From Steinernema hermaphroditum (taxonomy: Eukaryota; Nematoda; Chromadorea; Rhabditida; Steinernematidae), in the NCBI GenBank assembly GCA_030435675.1, contig CM059621.1, positions 15,004,001-15,068,000 on the forward strand: 64,000 nt of DNA. The letters are read 5' to 3'. The position numbers and the translations under genes are program-made. The stretch's first letter is position 1, and each line of letters opens with the position of its first letter. Below the pieces are notes generated by a model. That model did no database searches, was not told the DNA's origin, and saw only the letters and a list, made by a program, of their open reading frames with translations. Of this stretch, positions 53,567-64,000 are shown piece by piece.

Positions 53567-53914
53567 CTAACAGAACTTCATCTTTTGGCAAGCCTCCTTC
53601 GGAGGAATTTGATTACAAACCGACTCCTCCAGCCTTTTGGCGACGATATCTAGGAACGCTTTACACAGTCCTTGTCCAAAGTCGGTCCTGAAGCGACCAC
53701 AGATCTTCCCTGTGTTCTCCCTCAGCCACGGGCCGGCATTCTGAGCGCTTTGTTCTCCTTTCTATATCGTTCTTATGTGCTGCGTCCAGAATGGAGAGCT
53801 TACCTCCACAAGATCTTGGCAGATCTTACAGAATAGTTCGTTGTTGAGCTCCGTGGTGGTGGCCGTAGCAAGGCCGAGAACAGCGACAAAAATGGCAATA
53901 GTCAGATAACTCAT
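53567..53914 (-). CDS. saposin-like protein G, single, with an extra cysteine
   Basis: Exons 53804-53914 and 53567-53761 give 101 aa. Signal peptide MSYLTIAIFVAVLGLATA, then a saposin-B domain (FCKICQDLV, KICGRF, GLCKAFL, ACQKMKFC). It is clearly diverged from A-F and has a seventh cysteine (ESVCNQIPP) where they have serine, so one thiol may be free or pair between molecules. The intron position is the same as in A-F. A GATA site (CTTATCA, 53975-53981) lies about 60 bp upstream, suggesting the same gut expression. Confidence 0.9.
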
Positions 53915-54905
53915 TGTGAAGATAGGACAGTGAGGACTGGCAACTGCGTTCTCGGCGATTGTTTTTAAGGAGCGCTTATCAGCGCTGCTTACTTGTCCTT
54001 CCGAAGAAGTCAAATCTTTCTCATATGACTCGATCCCTAAGGTCCACTGAAAGTCAAAGTACGGTCCCCGTTCTCTTATCGATCAGGACTGAATTGAAGC
54101 CACGGGAAAATAGAAAGTTCAGGGAGAGTTCAGTTCTAGGGTGGAATGCCGAACAACACTGATTTTGTTGATCTGAGGTGGAAACGACTTCGAAAAGCCT
54201 TCTTCTCTTTTTTTGGAACTCTAAACCTTCGTTTTGAAGCTTAGCCGTATAGAACTGGTGCTAACTCTCTAGTACCTTTAAAGTGCCATACAGATAAAAA
54301 TACCGCTAACAATGTGATTTGATCGCTAACAACGATTAACAAGGACGTGTCATGAAGCAGAGCTAAGTGTCGAACTCGTAAGGCTAAAGGAACATGAGTA
54401 CAAATTTAGGCTGCGGGCGAGCCGCAGATGAGCTCTGTATTCATTTTCTTGGATGCACGGAACTTTGCCATAATCTGCGAAAGTCAGTACCCGAGAGTCG
54501 AAACGAGAATGCCGAATTCGGATGCTCGTGTCGCCCATTCCTGTTACCCCTCATAAAAGTCCTGAGTCTGATCTCATTTTCGAAGTCGTCAGTATCTCTG
54601 GTCCAGGCTTAAAATAAGGGGCTTTCGTAGATTCAATTTGGAAAGCTGTCGTAGAGTTAAGTTGGCCCGATCCAGAAGACATCCTTTGATACACCATAAC
54701 TTTCCCGTACAAAGAGATCGTCATCTTTAGAGGATACGAACGAACATTTCATGAAGTTTAAGACCTAAACGATGGGCGTACCGCGAAGCTGCCACTCATA
54801 TCATAAGGCCAACTGTATTGTAATCCTTATGTACTTCGCCTTCAAGAAGTCGATGATTATAGAATTTGCGATAAGCAGAAGAAAGCACTTTCTTTATATC
54901 GCAAT
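53915..54905. other. no gene recognised beyond the G promoter
   Basis: After the upstream region of gene G, short frames only (for example 54350-54612 on both strands). A fragment ATTTAGGCTGCGGGCGAGCC near 54404 resembles text in the IFT46 intron near 51240, a dispersed repeat. Confidence 0.4.
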
Positions 54906-55752
54906 TCAATCAACATAGCACAATTTATAATAGTTCTTCGCGTTGTCATTGACTCTAGTACGGAGTTCGGAGGCTGCTTGAATCTGCGCTTTGAGTTCAG
55001 ACTCGATCTGCTCCGTGGTTTTCAACTCCTCCTCCTTCTCCTCTTTCATCTTCCGGCGAAGCTTCTCATTTTCAGCATAGATCTCTTCCCGTCTAATATA
55101 GGCCTCTGAACATCTCATGCGGCGACGGGTCATGTCCTTCCGAGTAAGAACGAGCTGGCAACGTTCGACGGGCTTCTTGTAGCCTTCCCGTGAGATCTCG
55201 AGGAGCTTCTCTTGCCTGACCCGCAGTCACTCTTTCTCGTTTTCCATGTAGATCTGATGCTTTCGAAGGTAGGCCCCAGAGAGATCTCTTCGGTGAGGGG
55301 AGACACCTGTCATGGGTGCAGGCTGTTCATGTGGGAGGTTCTTCTTGGGAAAAGGCTCTTGGTCGGCTACGGAAGGACGGACACAGAAGGAGAACTTCAT
55401 ATTTGAATCACTTGAGATGTTATGCTACTTAACGATTTTCGAAATTAGAGTTCTTATACGCGTCCTCGAAAGTAATGCCACCCATTGGAGTCACTTTTCT
55501 CTTCAAGAGTCTCTCTTTGAGTGACTTATCTAACTCTTGGCCTGGTCCAAAAGTTAAATCACTCGAAAAGTGAACCCCACGAGACGCTTGACGAGAAAAT
55601 GACTTCAAGTAGACTGTCTTTGGCTGAGCAGATGACACAGAAGCATTGCCTTTGGCCCAGTAAGCCTGGAATCTACTGAAAGTAGTCCGTACTTTGAATC
55701 CATGTATGTTAAGATCTTGTGTTCTGTTTAAATGTTCATTTACAGCGTACAT
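54906..55752 (-). pseudogene. coiled-coil gene with an in-frame stop
   Basis: Three consecutive minus-strand open segments read as one protein if a 49-bp intron near 55419-55467 is removed. They are a 100-residue part starting at 55752, a Pro-rich part containing SGAYLRKHQIYMENEKE, and a charged coiled coil (SEAYIRREEIYAENEKLRRK). The last two parts are related to each other, so the gene contains an internal duplication. A TGA at about 55230 interrupts the frame between them. Either it is a pseudogene or two short genes. Family not recognised. It starts 25 bp after the stop of gene H, so the first segment could also be 3' UTR of H. Confidence 0.4.
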
Positions 55753-55776
55753 ACAATGGATTTTCGAAAAAGGCGC

Positions 55777-56118
55777 CTAACAGAATTGCAGCTTGGAACA
55801 AGCTTCTTTCGGAGAAATCTGGGCGAACTTCTCGGCCACTTCGATGACCTTCGGAATCGCCTGTTTGCACACCTCGGCGATTTCCTTCAACTGGCCGCAG
55901 ATCTCGTCGCCATGTTCCTTCAGGTACTGTAGGCCTTTGTTGATGAACTTCTCCTTCTCCTAAACACCTAGTTTGAGAAGCGTCCAGGAGTAGATGGACT
56001 ACTATACCTGAACGATATTCTCACACATCTGACACAGGAACTTCTTGTTGGTTTCGAGGGGAGAGGAGAGGACGACGCCGACGAGGGCCAGAAGGGCGAA
56101 GATGGCGACGGATTTCAT
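55777..56118 (-). CDS. saposin-like protein H, single, diverged
   Basis: Exons 56008-56118 and 55777-55959 give 97 aa. Signal peptide MKSVAIFALLALVGVVLSS, then a saposin-B domain with six cysteines (LCQMCENIV, EICGQL, VCKQAI, ACSKLQFC) and Lys-rich helices. The intron position is as in the other family members. Upstream GATA motifs lie at 56190-56196 (CTTATCG) and 56237-56243 (CTTATCA). Confidence 0.9.
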
Positions 56119-56761
56119 CTTGAGGACTGAGAAGTGACTTCGGGAGGAGGACTGACCATTCAGAGACTGGTGGGGCTTTTTAAGAAGTTCTTATCGAGAC
56201 GGACAGTTGTCCTTTTGGGAAAATAGATCACGTTTCCTTATCAGTCTGTGTATAGAGTGAGCGTCACATGGAGTGTGAAGATTGAGGAAGGGCGGTACAA
56301 GATTCTCGATTACATCCAAATTTCCGTTCGATATACCAATCTTTGTGCAGATGAATGGCCGTATGCTGAAATGACCCCTTTAACTTCAATGAGCTACAGC
56401 CATACGATAGGCTGGTTCCATTATTTTTTATGTAAACATACGTAGCTGGTTCATATCAGGCGTTCCCATGTCTTTTTTATGTAAACACTTCAAATCTGAA
56501 GTCCTCTACGTCCATTGAGAAAATCCTTTTGAACTATTTAATTATGTGTCCTTATCACCTCCGTTTTTAGCGAAAACGAATGAAAACACGAAGTACACAC
56601 AGATAAACAAGTACATGTAAAGTTCGAGGACCGAAATCTGAGGGCCAACGACTGAAAAGCACGTCGATCAGATCGAAAGCACCAAATTGAACTAAAGTGC
56701 GCCATGTGAATGACATCGATATCTTCGATTTATTGAGCAATACTACAAAGTCAAACAGTGC
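56119..56761. other. intergenic; promoter of gene H
   Basis: The first 130 bp hold the two GATA sites above. The rest contains a direct repeat of TTTTTTATGTAAACA (56426 and 56473) and no convincing gene. Confidence 0.45.
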
Positions 56762-57416
56762 TCACTTCACAAGCATCATCTCCTCTTCGTCGTATCCTTT
56801 CGTCAAGAACTGCGGATGGAAGTCGTTCAGGAACCGTTTGGTCAATCTGTTCTTCCCGAGGATGCCGGTCACGACTGTACGGCGCTCCGCAGCATCGTTA
56901 CCGTACTCGACAAGCACTTCTTCGATGGGAATGGCCATTGCATCGGCGATCGCCACAACTCCAATAGCCGGAATCTAAGGATATTGTGGTGGAAACGTAA
57001 AGCAAGAGGGCCTACCTTGGCGAACTGTGCTGCCTTGACGCTCTGGTCGAACATCAGTGAAGCGTCGTCCAGTTCCTTCGAGATGACCTTCTTGCCGTGG
57101 ACGAAGTAGAGAATGAGTGCGTTAAGACCGATAATGGTCAGGCTGAAGACAACATTCACGAGGAGTCCAGTGTACACCTGGAAAGGACACTTTCAGGTCA
57201 CCTATGAGCCCAGTAGTAGTCATTAACTTGTTCTAATGAACAAGTCTCCAAAAATTGTACCTCGGGTCTTGTGGAAGGCCCTGGTAATGTAAAAGATTGG
57301 TCGTTGACGGCGCCACACAGCGCGACCCTATTCATGCAGAACGTCACCGTCGCAGCGACGCGAAGAGAGTCAGACGAACACAGATAACAGCGCGCAGCGA
57401 TAAGAGTCGCCGCCAT
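56762..57416 (-). CDS. single-pass membrane protein, 176 aa
   Basis: Exons 57261-57416, 57016-57177 and 56762-56974; phases exact, introns 83 and 41 bp. A Cys/Ala-rich N-terminus is followed by a transmembrane helix (LLVNVVFSLTIIGLNALILY), a basic and acidic helix (GKKVISKELDDASLMFDQSV), an Ala-rich segment (IPAIGVVAIADAMAIPIEEV) and a charged C-terminus. It may be a mitochondrial or ER membrane protein; no family is recognised. The N-terminal exon could be a targeting peptide. Confidence 0.7.
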
Positions 57417-57462
57417 CCGCGGGGCTCGGCATATAGAGGATGCGCGCCAGCGATGATTCCGT

Positions 57463-57544
57463 GATCAGGTGGCCGAGTGGTTAAGGCGATGGACTGCTAA
57501 TCCATTGGGGTTTCCCCGCGTGAGTTCGAATCTCATCCTGATCG
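57463..57544 (+). tRNA. tRNA-Ser (anticodon GCT)
   Basis: An 82-nt cloverleaf: acceptor stem GATCAGG (57463-57469) pairs with CCTGATC (57537-57543), with discriminator G. It has a D-arm GGCCGAGTGGTTAAGG, anticodon GCT at 57496-57498 in CTGCTAA, a long serine-type variable arm and T-loop GTTCGAATC. No intron. A T-run (57548-57553) is a Pol III terminator. It reads AGC/AGU serine codons. Confidence 0.96.
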
Positions 57545-57936
57545 AAATTTTTTCCCTCACAAAAGAACATTCTATTTTCAACCACAAAGTGACAAAACAC
57601 GTGAACAAAGCAGCGAACAGTAATAAATTGCCAGCTTGGAAAATTCTTGGAAACATTATTGAAGACTGTTTATGGAAACTATGGAAAACGAAAAGATGAT
57701 GACTCACCAGACCTTCGCCCATTTCCGCTCCGCTCGAACACGACTGCTCTCGAGCGAAGGACTTGACAAAGTAGTGCTGTGCAGCGTCTGAAGTATCAAC
57801 AGACAGACAAAATGTGGATTTGCATTGTCTCGAGACAGATCTGTTGTCTGCAGAACATCGGAGACGCCAGTCTGCAGTCACCCAACAACTGAATCCCATA
57901 TCTGCATTTAGATTGTCTCAGAACGGTCGCGTCTCC

Positions 57937-58312
57937 ATGTTCCTCTCTCTGCTGGTCATCTATGTCGTCGCCATCGTCGTTCTCTTCTTCATTCACAAGG
58001 CGCGCATCGAAGCCGGCGAGCCGGGCGTTCCCTTCCTCGGCCGACAGTTCAATCGCTTCCTGCCTCAGTCGGAGGACATCCTCATCGACCGCCTTTCGGC
58101 GCCGTTGTCCAGCGACGACATTGAACAGTCGCTCTTCCCCGACCTTAAGCAGCGAAGATCTCGAAAGAACATTTCCGGAGGTTAGTACACTCTTGTCGTT
58201 CTTACGAGCACCGTCTATTTCAGTCAATAAGAAGCCATTGAAAGGCGCAAGGAAAGAAATCTCGACGAAGATGAGCCCCCAGACGCGCCAGGCAGATGTG
58301 AATCAGCTGTAA
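57937..58312 (+). CDS. small single-pass membrane protein, 110 aa
   Basis: Exons 57937-58180 and 58224-58312 with a 43-bp intron. The N-terminal signal anchor (FLSLLVIYVVAIVVLFFI) is followed by a soluble tail rich in Ser/Asp then Lys/Arg. The frame is open further upstream to an earlier ATG at 57814, but the added part lacks coding character, so the later start is preferred. No family recognised. Between the tRNA and this gene (57545-57936) nothing else was seen. Confidence 0.65.
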
Positions 58313-58406
58313 CACGTTCTTATTGTCATTGGAAAACCGTAACAACCTATTCAACGGAAATATAACAGACAAATTGGGACAAAGGCACAGCAAGCCGAGT
58401 TGTTCT

Positions 58407-59550
58407 TTAGATCCAGATCGTTTTCTTCTGGGCTGGATCTTCTTCCCCACGACGACGGTAGATGAGGACGTACGCTTGCGTTGAGGAAACTTCGTCCGGC
58501 AAACCATGCAGTTCTGTGATCATTCTGTCACTGATGTAGTACCAGCAGCTCTCGCGCAATACCAACGCTGTGTAGTGTCCACGGTTTACATCGCTACCAA
58601 CATGGGTGCACACTCCAACCAGATCGTACACACAGGTCTCATCTTCAGAATTGTCCAACAGTTTAAAACCCCTGAAACAAAAATCTTTCATTAGTTGTTC
58701 GTATGCTAATCGCATACTTCAAAGGAAATGTCACGCTGGATTCGATTTTGGAGTTCGAATTTCCGCAGAAGCGAAAGCGTTTCAGGTGGAGAATTAGAAT
58801 CTTCGGGAGTTTCCAGAGATCTGTCTTCAGCTTGGCTTCCTGCATCTTCTGGCACTCAAGGCAAAACCAAGCGTTGTCTTCTCCAAGCAGCTCCTCGGAG
58901 GTGTGTTTCTCGATGCAGTCGAGAAGAGATATGTGCGGTGAGAACATCTCTTCTTCTGGCAGTTCGAGCGTCAGGCTGACAGCACTTTCGAATCGAACAC
59001 TTTCCTAAAATGACGAGTTCAGGTAAGCCACAAACGAAAGAAATCACAGTTGAGCAAGTTGCACATGTTCGCTTATGTTTCACTTGCAGGTGCGCCAGGT
59101 CAACAACCACGCTGTCTTCCCTTTTTCGGTGATTCTCCCAGGCTTCGCGGCCCATCTCTGCATGCGTTTGAAGGACCGACTCGGAGTACTCAATGTACGG
59201 CTTCTTCACCACGCGATTGAGGTCTTCATGCAGCTCGTCCAGGAAGAAGCTGAGGAACTCCTGCGCATCCTGCTGCTCGTTGTTGTTGAAGCGGCCTTCG
59301 TATTTTTTGATAAGGTTCTAAACAGAGTTAGGCTACGATAATGGACTGCAATAGAACTTACTCGGAGATCATCAGGAACAATGGCATCATTCGCCGTCTC
59401 CATTTCTTCCAAAAGGGTGCAGTTGTTCGACGGTCCGTTGACGTAAACTTCGGAGCGGAACAACCATTCATCGTCTTCGACTTTGCACGGCTTCTCCCGG
59501 ACCTTCTCGAAGTATCTCGCCGATCGTCGATATTTGCCATTGCGGCCCAT
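58407..59550 (-). CDS. USP-family ubiquitin protease, Cys box not found
   Basis: Exons 59362-59550, 59048-59317, 58718-59004 and 58407-58671 give 336 aa from MGRN. USP landmarks: NNEQQDAQEFLSFFLDELHE (near 78), the zinc-ribbon pairs CATC and CLEC, LILHLKRF, and the His box GHYTALV (H281) with YYISD (D297). The usual N-terminal GxxNxGNTCxxN box is missing; only a short NNCTLLEEM segment lies there. It is probably the second gene of an operon with lin-54: the acceptor TTCCTTCAG at 59567 lies about 100 bp after lin-54's AATAAA, with 16 nt of leader before the ATG. It may be an inactive or differently started deubiquitinase. Confidence 0.8.
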
Positions 59551-59718
59551 GGGTGTAGTATGAAAGCTGAAGGAAGCAGGAGATACTAATGGAATGAACA
59601 AATGCATGAAGTAGATAAGTTGCCAGTGAAAGCATTCGACACAAACAGAGCCACTAGTGGGGAAGAATTTATTCAACGTAACAAATACCGTACAAAGAAC
59701 AGTTCATTCAAAATCCCT
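59551..59718 (-). promoter_or_regulatory. operon-type intercistronic region
   Basis: On the minus strand: the lin-54 stop, AATAAA about 50 bp later, roughly 100 bp of spacer, then a strong TGCTTCCTTCAG acceptor 16 nt before the next ATG. This is the arrangement used for SL2-type trans-splicing in nematode operons. Confidence 0.6.
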
Positions 59719-61928
59719 TTACGGCAGCAACATATCCAGAAAATCGTCATGTACGTTCCGTCCCGACAGAGTAACGTCGATAACGCCCTGCAGGCAAAGC
59801 GCGAACTCGTTCAAGACAGATATTTCGGCTTGATCCGGATCCGGTGACTGAAACAAAACAGCATTATCGCATCTTACTACGGAACAAACCCTTCCGGCGA
59901 CAGCAAGACAACGGGTGGCGGCACTTTCGACAACTGCATCGCTAAGAAAAGTCGAAGGACTAAATGGACCTTACTTAAAAAGTAGCGTTTTTCAGCGTGT
60001 CAAGTACCCGTTCACGGGACCTTCTTCCTCGGCAACCGCTGGAAAACTGGCGACGTCGCTTTCGTCGTCGCTGAGTTCCATCATGGTTGCGCTGCGTGCC
60101 GCCTCCATCATGAATCTCGTGGCGGTGAGTCCAATGAGCCCCGGAGAGGCCTTTACTCTACAGTCGTCGCGAAAAACGCGTTCCGCTTGTGTGTTGTTGC
60201 AGGCCTTGCATTTGCAACGCTGTGTGCAAGCTACTCCAGCCTGAACGATCGAGATTGCGATGGACCTCAGTGTGGTCACTTACTTCATAGCACTCACAGT
60301 AGTTCTTGAGGCAGTTCGACTTCTTGCAGTGGCACCCAGTACGGTGAGTGCGTTCCATGTCCGTGGCGCCTTTATTCTCGAGTGTGATTTTCGGACGGAA
60401 CGCATTCGGATTGCGCTGAAGGATCTGGTTCACGGCACGGCTACGCTCCAACGGGAAATCGGCGGTGTTCTGGCAATCCTTGCAGCAGCAGCCGACACAG
60501 AGCTCACCGGCAGCGAAGCACTCGCAGTAGAGTTTTAGGCACTGCGATTTCGAGCAGTGGCAAGGCTTCTTGCCTCCGGTCGTCTTGGAACTGCTTTTGG
60601 GACCGGTGCCGGCACGCTTCTGATAATGGGCAAAGTAGGTCAGCGCTGGATTCAGCTGGGCTTCCGAACGCGCACGATGTTCGGAGTAGTGTCGGCCTCT
60701 GGAAACCGGTGGCGCGCTCGGCTCGCTGTCAAAATTGGCGGCGAGGATTGTATCAGACTGTGAACTCGCTCTGTAGAACTGCAAAAGCACAATATATACT
60801 GGCGCATAGTAAAAAAGATAATATAAAAAGGTAGCTCACAGCAAGTAGACACACAAAAGCATCCAGACACAGTGTAGCATAATCAAGACATGGTCTAACT
60901 TAGACCTGACACCTAATCCAGTGAAGTATATGATCTGTCACACGCCTAGAAGCGATCCAAACCGCAAGACGTCAACAGGTCGCAAAACCGGGCTCCGTCT
61001 ACAAATGACCGTCTCGACAGAGACCGATTTCGGTCAAATAGACTTCAGTCTAGACAAACTCAGTAGTCTCAAGACGTCTGCCTTGCAGACAACGTTGACA
61101 AGGCCAGACTTTGTTTGCAAGCGGCTGCTTACTCTGCGGAGAGTCAATCACAGTCCAATCAGCTTTGTGCAGAGTAACTATTACCTCTCTGTTCCTCTGA
61201 GTGGTGACAAGACCAGGTCGAGATGACTGCCGTCTGGGCATTTCACGGCCTATGTTCTGAAACATACGAATAACACATTCCACAAACCCTTGAACTTTCC
61301 ACACACCATTGAATTTACATCGACTTGTGTCGGCGGCATTCGCGCTTCCAGCGGATAAGGCACTTGCGCCACAGGTACCAGGAGTGGCGGGAACGACTGG
61401 TCAAAGAACGGGAAGTCGGGGAAGTTCGACCCAGGATAGCTGACCGAGAACTGCGGCTGTTGTTGCTGCATCAGCGGCTCGCTCTTTGACGATTGAGGAG
61501 CACTGGAACGGGCTTCTTGACCAACTGAAATGGCGGCTGTTCGGTCACTAGTTCCTACGAGATTGGCTTACGAATCTCGATAGGATGGCCGGATAGCTGT
61601 TGATCGCTTTCCGGAATAATCAAGGGAATTGGTGCTGCGATCATTGCGACGCCCGGTTGCGCCGAGCGAAGCGCTTCTAGCTGCTGGTGAAACGCCGTCG
61701 AGTTGAGAGCGTCCTGTGGCGGCGATTCCCCTTCTTGGGCGTGATTTCCGAAGTTCATCTCATGGTATCCTCCGGTATCGACAGCTTCGGATGTGAACAA
61801 CTGAAAATAGGTATTGGGTAATAATTGGACGCATGAGATTAGCGACCAACCTCAGTTCCACCGAAGAGCTCCTCAAATGACGGGAGCTGAGAGTAGATCC
61901 CGCGTTCTGGATTGTCTTCTCCTTCCAT
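59719..61928 (-). CDS. lin-54: LIN-54, DREAM-complex CXC-domain DNA-binding protein
   Basis: Eight exons (61851-61928, 61572-61800, 61307-61524, 61185-61256, 60284-60778, 60008-60240, 59890-59941, 59719-59847) give 501 aa. The N-terminal half is low complexity (Gln/Pro). Two tesmin/TSO1 CXC repeats follow: KKPCHCSKSQCLKLYCECFA and GCHCKKSNCLKNYCECYE, joined by a linker with RNPNAFRPK. The tyrosines in KLYCECF and KNYCECY are those that contact the CHR DNA minor groove in human LIN54. An acidic segment and a short C-terminal helix end the protein. It targets the DREAM repressor to cell-cycle and germline genes. Confidence 0.94.
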
Positions 61929-62648
61929 TTCGGTCCTAAAACCAAGTACCTGGATTAGGTCTACCAAATGAAACACGCTGAAATAGAACCGAGACTCAAT
62001 TTCAGAACCCACATCTCTCCAAAAACTGATGTTTGACCAAATTTAGTGTGCTTTCTCGAAAGAAACAATAATGATTTCTCTAAACCCAAGGTTAAAACAA
62101 AACACAGACACCCTCAAATCTCGAACCTGGTGTGAAATAAGCCTGATGTAGCAGTGAAAAGTGTATCCTGCAAACCATGACCTTGCAATGCTATCGTTTG
62201 AAGACCAATCCTCGTTTTGTCCATCGAATCAGTTCCCGCGCATTGCCATGTCGACCTTCTTCCTTCCCCCCGCTTCCTCTCAAAAACCGTCACCCGTAAT
62301 TAGCCGATCTCTGTGCGAGCCCCATTTCAACGTTTTTCGTTTCCGTCATACAAGAAAGCGGTTCCTAGACATCAGACACCATGTCTAGAGTCTCTCCTAA
62401 TCTGTTTCACCGTCTCGTTTTCCCTCACTTTCACCCTCCGTTTTGGCCGTATCGGTCGTGCTGCAGGCGTGACAACTTGAGCGGATCACTTTGCTAATCC
62501 GCGAAACGATCCGATCGAAATCCAATTCGCGCGGTGACCTCGTTCTCCTCCGTATTGTCACTCGCGTTTCCCTCGGCGCTGCCTAAGTCGACTTGCATGT
62601 GCGTTTATTGACTCTGAAGATGATTCGATTTGTTTCAGGAGACGTGTG
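61929..62648. other. divergent promoter region of lin-54 and the PRC1-like gene
   Basis: About 720 bp between divergent starts. A TTTTAG acceptor lies just before lin-54's ATG and TTTGTTTCAG at 62630-62639 just before the other, so both may be trans-spliced. No other feature was recognised. Confidence 0.45.
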
Positions 62649-64000
62649 ATGGCTGTGGATGACCGTTCGAAAACGTGCACGAATCGTCTTGCCGAGTTCG
62701 AAGGCCTGTTCGAGCGCTGCGGCTTCCCGGACGATGTTAAGACCGAGAAGCGCATGCTGCTCGAGCAGAGGCTGGAGGAAACGTGCGAACGAGAGGTGGG
62801 TCATTTATTTGTTTGTCTTTATTCAGCTGATGTTTTCGTTCATAATCTCTGGTTTGACCTGGTGCAAAACATTAGTGGTTTTAAGTGTACAAGTAGAGAG
62901 TGGAAATGACAATGTGGTTATGAGAATGGAAAATTTAAGTTCAGGCAGTTTGCGGTCAAAAATAAGGTTTATTCAATTTCAGTGGTCAATCAGAAAACGT
63001 GCTATCGTGTGAATTGTCATTCCTGAGAATTTGGCTGAATATTTTTGTTATTTCTCTTATTCAAATTAAGCAAAACGCAGGTTGAAGACTAAAGGTCAAA
63101 TGCCGAGTTCTAGGCATCATCACATTTTCATATTTGATCAGTGACTTTCTGAGAATTTTGACCTATCACGCTATATCATGATTTCAGTTTCCATGGTTAT
63201 TTGAACACTAATCCATTTCATTTTCCAGTATGAGCGCCTTGAAAACGAAGTAGCCGAAATGGACCGAGAGGCAGTCAACTACTACTCAGAAGTGCAACGT
63301 CTCCGTGGCCTTCTCGAAATGGAGCCATTCAGCATCAACGAATCGTGCAAGATATTCCAGAAGGTGCTAGTTTAAGCATTTCTTCGTTTTGTCATGCGTT
63401 TATTTCATTGTAGCGAGAAGTTCTCTACAAAGAACAGAAGGCTCTCCGCGAAGAATACGACTCCCGTTACCAGGAGCAGTGTGATTTGCTGGAGCGCTAC
63501 GAAATGCTCGCACGAGTTCGTTTGATGCCTGAGGAAATCGCCGATCTCATACCTCCCAAAGAAGATGTATGTGTATAAGTATGTTCTCGGTGAATTTGCG
63601 CCTTTCAGATCCTTTTAACCCTATTCAGAACTAACCAAATAAAGGAGCAGCTGGCTCGTCTTGAAGTGGAAATTGAAGAACGAAGCCGCCACCTCACCGA
63701 AATGCAAACTGCGGCCAAAAAGTTAGTTCAAACCTTAATATAATCATTACTTTTGATATTTAGGCTAATGAGCGTACTGTTTCCGGATAAGGGTTTTACT
63801 GATGACTTTTTGTGGTTCACCTCGAAGAGTCTTCATAACAAGTTAAACGATCACGACATGAAAGAGTATAACAAGGCGATGACCAAAGTAAAGTGACCTT
63901 TAAAAACCCGCATCATCGCGTATTCTCTTTAGTTGCACTCGCTTCACAAAGAGAAGTTCCATGACGAAATCGAAGAGTTTGAACGTATCCAGCAAGAGAT
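62649..64000 (+). CDS. PRC1/Ase1/MAP65-like spindle protein (3' partial)
   Basis: Exons 62649-62795, 63229-63363, 63414-63566, 63609-63721, 63764-63887 and 63933 onwards, open at the window edge; phases exact. Almost entirely coiled coil: FEGLFERCGFPDDVKTEKR, then VLYKEQKALREEYDSRYQEQ, LLERYEMLARVRLMPEEIAD and EQLARLEVEIEERSRHLTEM. The pattern of a short helical dimer region, an LPPxED-like break and a Leu/Glu-rich helix resembles the N-terminal rod of antiparallel microtubule bundlers needed for the central spindle (spd-1 type). The diagnostic microtubule-binding domain would lie beyond the window, so the family call is tentative. Confidence 0.6.

Noticed and set aside
57469..57699. 76-codon ORF starting inside the tRNA
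   Set aside because: Its first part is the tRNA-Ser sequence read as codons, a standard artefact.

Overview
The window is nuclear DNA of a nematode. The evidence is a cuticle collagen, a two-domain C-type lectin, small saposin-like (caenopore-type) genes, introns of about 40-50 bp with TTTYAG acceptors, TTAGGC-related repeats, and an X-box promoter on a cilium gene. Species cannot be fixed from sequence alone. It holds about 28 protein-coding genes, one tRNA, and several repeat-rich stretches. Exon joins were worked out by hand: GT..AG borders were required and, for complete multi-exon models, exon lengths had to sum to whole codons.

Left part (1-15.7 kb): a partial six-cysteine secreted peptide, three near-identical genes for a secreted cysteine-rich protein (1.2, 6.1 and 14.0 kb), an uncharacterised secreted or membrane protein, a GH19 chitinase and a 303-aa orphan. 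Retroelements have invaded the triplicated family. A 530-bp insert flanked by a 12-bp duplication splits the upstream region of copy 2. A truncated Ty3/gypsy element lies between copies 2 and 3, has taken the promoter of copy 3, and is itself interrupted by an RTE-like LINE with an intact ORF and a 13-bp target duplication.

Middle (17.5-38.8 kb): a two-CTLD lectin, two small membrane proteins, vps-32 (ESCRT-III), a cuticle collagen, rpn-3 (26S proteasome) and a GTPBP10/Obg GTPase. Among these lie three head-to-head pairs of saposin-like genes, each pair sharing a GATA-rich bidirectional promoter. Two further single saposin-like genes lie at 53.6 and 55.8 kb. The GATA (TGATAA) sites beside the lectin, chitinase and saposin-like genes suggest intestinal expression.

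Right part (39-64 kb): an IFT46/DYF-6 gene of 506 codons spans 11.5 kb because two introns (7.1 and 2.7 kb) are filled with repeats; an X-box sits 64 bp before its ATG. After it come the two single saposin-like genes, a decayed coiled-coil gene, a membrane protein, tRNA-Ser(GCT), a small membrane protein, a probable two-gene operon (lin-54 followed by a USP-family gene lacking a recognisable Cys box), and the start of a PRC1/Ase1-like gene that runs off the right edge.
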